Source of the DNA: Halomicrococcus gelatinilyticus
Lineage (GTDB): Archaea > Halobacteriota > Halobacteria > Halobacteriales > Haladaptataceae
NCBI GenBank assembly: GCA_024227995.1
Contig: CP100465.1
Location: 372,001-436,000, forward strand
Length of the DNA: 64,000 nt
Reading direction: 5' to 3'
The translations under genes and the position numbers were made by a program. Below the pieces are notes generated by a model. That model searched no databases and was not told the DNA's origin. It was given only the letters and a program-made list of their open reading frames with translations. Positions 63,500-64,000 of this stretch are shown one piece after another (positions within the stretch are counted from its first letter, which is position 1; each line of letters begins with the position of its first letter).

Positions 63500-63955
63500 T
63501 CAGTCGTCCGCGTGCGCGTCACCCCCCGCCGCGTTGCAAGCGTCCGTCCCGCAGTCGCCCCGCTTCCGCGCGGTGAGCGGCTGACGCGCGACCAGTTCGC
63601 AGTCGAAGGCGGGATGCTCCGCGAAGTGGTGGACGAGCATGTGCCGACGACTGCCCGTCAGCCCCGTCTCCCCGACCGTCTCGGCAGTGAACTCGCGGGG
63701 GAGGCTGTCGTACCGCCGGACGAGCGCCTCGAAGCTCTCGAACACCTTGCGATGGCCCGACGCGTCGGCACTGCAGCGCGAGACGACGTAGCTGCCGTCG
63801 TCGCGGCGCTCGCCGGCCGTGTGCAGGAACTCCCGGCGCTCGGTGAGCACTCGGCCCAGTTCTTCGCGCAACCCGTCGGCGTCATCGCGGGACAGCCTCA
63901 GCGTCTCGCCGCCGACAGTCACCTCGACGGCGTCGCCCGTTCGCACGGCCGACAC
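63500..63955 (-). CDS. Conserved haloarchaeal protein (start uncertain)
   Basis: A 151-residue protein with GDAVEVTVGGETLRLSRDDADGLREELGRVL at the N-terminus, a positively charged helical middle and a Cys-containing tail (GDCGTDACNAAGG). It is listed from GTG 63955, but the reading frame stays open to the window edge, so the true start may lie beyond 64000. No function assigned. Confidence 0.6.
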   Translation of the reverse strand: MSAVRTGDAVEVTVGGETLRLSRDDADGLREELGRVLTERREFLHTAGERRDDGSYVVSRCSADASGHRKVFESFEALVRRYDSLPREFTAETVGETGLTGSRRHMLVHHFAEHPAFDCELVARQPLTARKRGDCGTDACNAAGGDAHADD

Positions 63956-64000
63956 CCGCGGCTGGTCGGAATCGTTCGTACTGACGCCACAGTCGTCCGC

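Overview
The window is haloarchaeal chromosome (class Halobacteria; genus not decidable from sequence alone). The evidence is GC-rich, acidic-proteome coding with archaeal core genes: aIF-1A, archaeal HGPRTase, TrkA/TrkH, ATP-dependent DNA ligase, an HTR-like RecA-fold ATPase, EPSP synthase, FolD, DUF63, ribose-1,5-bisphosphate isomerase and a TFB-like protein. Three GC-rich core blocks (1-13.66 kb, 31.50-40.26 kb, 51.3-64 kb) are separated by two integrated elements with clearly lower GC.

Core block 1 holds a Tat-exported protein and a rhodanese that share a 23-bp palindromic operator, aIF-1A, a purine-salvage pair (NCS2 permease and HGPRTase), a DUF892 protein, a K+ channel, a cold-shock protein, the trkH-trkA potassium uptake pair and an MFS exporter. 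Core block 2 holds an HTR-like ATPase, a beta-RFAP-synthase-like GHMP protein, a glycosyltransferase, ligA, an ASST-like protein, an aspartoacylase-family protein and a membrane protein. Core block 3 holds tRNA-Leu(UAG), a TFB-like protein, coaD, a universal stress protein, aroA, folD, a PfkB kinase, DUF63, R15P isomerase, an AI-2E-type transporter, a PadR regulator, a candidate structured RNA and a DUF1028 protein.

Element 1 (about 13,666-31,494) is bounded by a 16-bp direct repeat. It carries a tyrosine integrase with a ribbon-helix-helix/coiled-coil partner, a P-loop helicase-like protein with a four-cysteine cluster, and much defence-like cargo: a GIY-YIG-like protein, a DUF262-HNH nuclease, a translationally coupled soluble/membrane pair of unknown family (24,810-27,634), and a type I-like M-S fusion convergent with an HNH protein.

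Element 2 (40,262-51,284) is integrated in the 3' half of tRNA-Leu(UAG), with 54-bp att repeats. It encodes a ComF-like phosphoribosyltransferase overlapping a DprA-family gene (the ShosTA domain pair), a Dam-type methylase, a small HTH protein and a DpnII-family endonuclease, further nucleases, two recombinases and a CopG-like operon.

The most striking signal cuts across annotation. By reading every line I find no GATC at all from 13,580 to 31,638 and none from 39,294 to 51,788, while GATC is frequent in the core blocks. The two GATC-free runs enclose the two elements almost exactly. Both elements therefore appear to have been shaped by GATC-directed restriction, and element 2 carries what looks like a GATC-specific restriction-modification system.
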